Source of the DNA: an uncultured Saprospiraceae bacterium
GTDB taxonomy: Bacteria > Bacteroidota > Bacteroidia > Chitinophagales > Saprospiraceae
NCBI GenBank assembly: GCA_937959095.1
Contig: CALGLY010000255.1
Location: forward strand, 1 to 7,378
DNA length: 7,378 nucleotides
Direction of reading: 5' to 3'
This document shows positions 5,491-7,378 of the stretch, in pieces; positions within the stretch are counted from its first letter, which is position 1, and every line of letters starts with the position of its first letter. Both the position numbers and the translations under genes were made by a program. Under the pieces are notes generated by a model. It did not search any database and was not told the origin of the DNA. It was given only the letters and a program-made list of their open reading frames with translations.

Positions 5491-6574
5491 ATGACTTCTG
5501 AACAGATGAAGGAGTTGAAGAGCCGCCTCAACCTATTGCGGCGGTATCTTTGACGTGGGTGAGCGAATTTTACAGATTGAAGAAAAAGAACAATTAACCC
5601 TAGATCCTAACTTTTGGAATGACTCCAAACAGGCTGAAGTGGTGATGAAAACCATTAAGAGTCACAAACATTGGGTGAATAAATTTCAAGCTGTAGCTAC
5701 AGTGGTAGAAGAGGTAGAAATCCTTAGTGAATTTCAGAAAGAAGGCGAAGCTACGGAAGAAGAAGTCGAAAAAAACTACAAAAAAGCAGTAGTTATTGTA
5801 GATGATTTAGAGTTTCACTCTACGCTCAATAAGCCAGAAGATGAACTCAATGCTATCCTCGAAATCAATGCAGGAGCAGGTGGTACAGAAAGCTGCGATT
5901 GGGCAGAGATGCTCCTACGAATGTATGTGATGTGGGCCGAAAAAAGTGGCTTCAAAGTCTCCGAACTACATCGAGTAGATGGAGATGTAGCAGGTATAAA
6001 ATCGGTTGGCTTGGAGCTGAAAGGCGATTTTGTATATGGCTTATTGAAAGGAGAAAATGGTGTGCATCGTTTGGTGCGCGTGAGTCCTTTCAATGCACAA
6101 GGCAAGCGAATGACTTCTTTTGCGTCCGTTTTTGTGCATCCTATGGTAGATGATACGATAGAAATAGAAGTGAATCCTGCCGACTTGGAGTGGGATACTT
6201 TTCGTGCAAGTGGAGCAGGTGGACAGCATGTAAATAAGACCGAATCGGCGGTGCGTGTGCGGCACTTACCAACGGGCTTGGTGGCAGAATGTCAGCAAGA
6301 ACGCTCGCAGCATATGAACCGGGAGAAAGCAATACAACTCCTCAAGTCGCGCATCTACGAACTAGAATTACAAAAACAACTCGCCGAAAAGGATAAGGTA
6401 GAAGCAGGCAAGATGAAGAATGAATGGGGTTCTCAGATCCGAAGTTATGTACTAGATGATCGACGAGTAAAAGATCATCGCACTAATCATCAGACAAGCC
6501 GTACCGATGCTGTTTTAGATGGCGAATTAGACGACTTTCTAAAGGCATTTTTGATGAATAATGGCGTTCAGTAA
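5491..6574 (+). CDS. prfB: Peptide chain release factor 2, expressed by programmed +1 frameshift
   Basis: RF2 recognises UAA and UGA stop codons and triggers release of the finished peptide on the ribosome. A 20-codon leader frame begins at ATG 5491 and ends at an in-frame TGA (5551-5553); a +1 shift at CTT continues with GAC at 5552 to the stop at 6572-6574, giving 360 residues, close to the usual 365. The joined junction reads RRYL then DVGERILQIEEKE, which matches the family. Key motifs are the stop-codon-reading SPF (residues 198-200) in HRLVRVSPFNAQGKR and the catalytic GGQ (243-245) in RASGAGGQHVNKTESAVR. The residue four before the GGQ is Ala, as in most RF2s, not the Thr of E. coli K-12. 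The shift autoregulates RF2: when RF2 is scarce, slow reading of UGA favours the shift. The gene is intact, not a pseudogene. Palindromic repeats lie on both sides. Confidence 0.97.
5541..5554 (+). promoter_or_regulatory. prfB programmed +1 frameshift site
   Basis: GCGGTATCTTTGAC contains the classic slip sequence CTT TGA C, with TAT before it as in E. coli. Slippage of the peptidyl-tRNA from CTT to TTT moves reading into the frame that begins with GAC at 5552. The upstream Shine-Dalgarno-like element, AGGGGG in E. coli, is here CGGCGG at the same spacing, a much poorer match to the anti-Shine-Dalgarno. Confidence 0.95.
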
Positions 6575-6583
6575 TTTTTAGTG

Positions 6584-6746
6584 TATTGAACGCAGAGACG
6601 CGGAGATGCAGAGTTTTTCTATAAAAACAGAAATCATCCCTTTTGTGATTTTCTAATATTCTCTAGTGTTAAAACGATAGATTGAACAACAAAAGGGACA
6701 ATTTCGTAAAAAAACTCTCTGCGCCTCCGCGCCTCTGTGTTCAATA
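6584..6746. repeat. 163-bp imperfect palindromic element (MITE-like) downstream of prfB
   Basis: The left arm 6584-6618 (TATTGAACGCAGAGACGCGG, continuing GAGATGCAGAG then TTTTT) and the right arm 6710-6746 are reverse complements with four mismatches and a 2-base indel. Matching continues inward, for example GAAATCATCCCTTTTGT on the left against the reverse complement of ACAAAAGGGACAATTTC on the right, so nearly the whole element is one imperfect palindrome. It lies between the prfB stop and the gamma-glutamyltransferase start and fills most of that 192-bp gap. The CGCAGAG/GCGCGGAG arm motif belongs to a type of intergenic repeat I recall from several bacterial phyla. It may also act as a terminator region for prfB. 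Confidence 0.85.
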
Positions 6747-6766
6747 AATTCTTCAATTCGATAATT

Positions 6767-7378
6767 ATGATAGCTAGAACAATCCTCCTCTTTGTGCTAC
6801 TTGCAAGCAGCACCCTTTCCATTGCACAAGATCGCATTACAGGCAAATCCTTCGCGACGCGTTCCGAAGTAATTGCTAAAAATGGCATGGTTTGTACCAG
6901 CCAACCTTTAGCAACTCAAATCGGACTGGATGTGCTAAAAAAAGGAGGTAATGCCATAGATGCTGCCATAGCTGCCAATGCCGCACTTGGACTCATGGAA
7001 CCCACAGGCTCGGGCATAGGGGGCGATTTATATGCTATCATATGGGACAATAAAACCCAAAAACTCTATGGACTCAATGCCAGCGGACGCTCGCCTCATG
7101 AGCTTACCTTAGATTATTTCAAGGAGCAAGGCATGGAAAAAATCCCTGCTTTTGGGCCGCTTCCTGTCTCTGTGCCAGGCGCGGTAGATGGTTGGTTCGA
7201 GTTGCATCAGCAATTCGGGAAGCTTCCGATGCAAGATATACTCGCGCCTGCTATTCACTATGCACGCGAAGGCTTTCCAGTATCCGAATTGATTGCTTAT
7301 TATATAGGACGCAGCAGCCGATTTTTGAATAAATATCCCAATTTTGAATCCGTTTGGATGCCAAATGGCGCAGCTCCG
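6767..7378 (+). CDS. ggt: Gamma-glutamyltransferase (gamma-glutamyltranspeptidase), N-terminal part (3' partial)
   Basis: The enzyme cleaves the gamma-glutamyl bond of glutathione and related compounds and transfers or hydrolyses the glutamyl group; it is made as a secreted precursor that self-cleaves into two subunits. The frame is open from ATG 6767 to the window edge (204 residues). A signal peptide is evident: MIARTILLFVLLASSTLSIA, with likely cleavage after Ala20, so the protein is periplasmic or exported. Family motifs of the large subunit follow: VIAKNGMVCTSQPLATQIG (35-53), KKGGNAIDAAIAANAALG (58-75), EPTGSGIGGDLY (78-89), NASGRSP (104-110, its Arg probably the glutamate-binding one) and PVSVPGAVDGW (133-143). 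The self-cleavage Thr lies beyond the window, so activity cannot be judged. No Shine-Dalgarno sequence precedes the ATG; the upstream palindrome ends 20 bp before it. Confidence 0.93.
   Translation, partial: MIARTILLFVLLASSTLSIAQDRITGKSFATRSEVIAKNGMVCTSQPLATQIGLDVLKKGGNAIDAAIAANAALGLMEPTGSGIGGDLYAIIWDNKTQKLYGLNASGRSPHELTLDYFKEQGMEKIPAFGPLPVSVPGAVDGWFELHQQFGKLPMQDILAPAIHYAREGFPVSELIAYYIGRSSRFLNKYPNFESVWMPNGAAP

Noticed and set aside
5491..5553. In-frame stop near the start of prfB, suggesting a broken gene or sequencing error
   Set aside because: The stop is the TGA of the conserved CTT TGA C programmed frameshift site, and the joined protein is full length with SPF and GGQ intact.
5815..6332. 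Several ORFs on both strands inside prfB
   Set aside because: They are shadows of the well-conserved RF2 frame and show no family motif of their own.
6634..6888. Minus-strand ORF across the palindrome and the gamma-glutamyltransferase start
   Set aside because: It runs through a repeat and the signal peptide region of the opposite gene, and its translation has no recognisable features.

Overview
The window reads as a moderately AT-rich Bacteroidota chromosome, probably from the Saprospiria/Chitinophagia side of the phylum; this placement is inferred from protein style and no search was run. Three things support it. None of the six visible gene starts has a Shine-Dalgarno sequence. Two genes are preceded by TAnnTTTG, the -7 box of the Bacteroidota housekeeping promoter. 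The export ABC/HlyD pair and the FKBP lipoprotein look typical of that phylum.

Layout: (1) 1-654 holds the C-terminal nucleotide-binding domain of an export ABC transporter, cut by the window edge, followed by its HlyD-type periplasmic adaptor (775-2073); together they look like the inner-membrane part of a peptide or bacteriocin-type type I exporter. (2) ndk (2151-2570) lies convergent on the minus strand. (3) A 551-bp gene-free stretch carries the two divergent promoter candidates and a palindromic repeat. (4) A DHH/DHHA1 phosphoesterase (NrnA-like, 3122-4129) is followed by a two-domain FKBP lipoprotein (4230-5138). (5) prfB (5491-6574) is read through a programmed +1 frameshift. (6) The 5' part of a secreted gamma-glutamyltransferase (6767 to the window end) closes the window. 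Apart from the exporter pair the genes are housekeeping or cell-envelope functions with no obvious shared pathway.

The unusual part is between the genes. Every intergenic gap carries an inverted repeat or hairpin: 660-755 (perfect 23-bp arms), 2079-2135, 2824-3012, 4177-4196, 5168-5468 (about 300 bp) and 6584-6746 (163 bp). Three of them, at 660, 5168 and 6584, share the same outer ends, TATTGAAC on the left and GTTCAA on the right. The two around prfB are related to each other: the larger looks like the smaller with about 20 bp added symmetrically in both arms. A second small hairpin family built on CCTGCC/GGCAGG occurs four times and is twice nested inside the large palindromes. They look like non-autonomous (MITE-like) or structural repeats; no transposase gene is present in the window.
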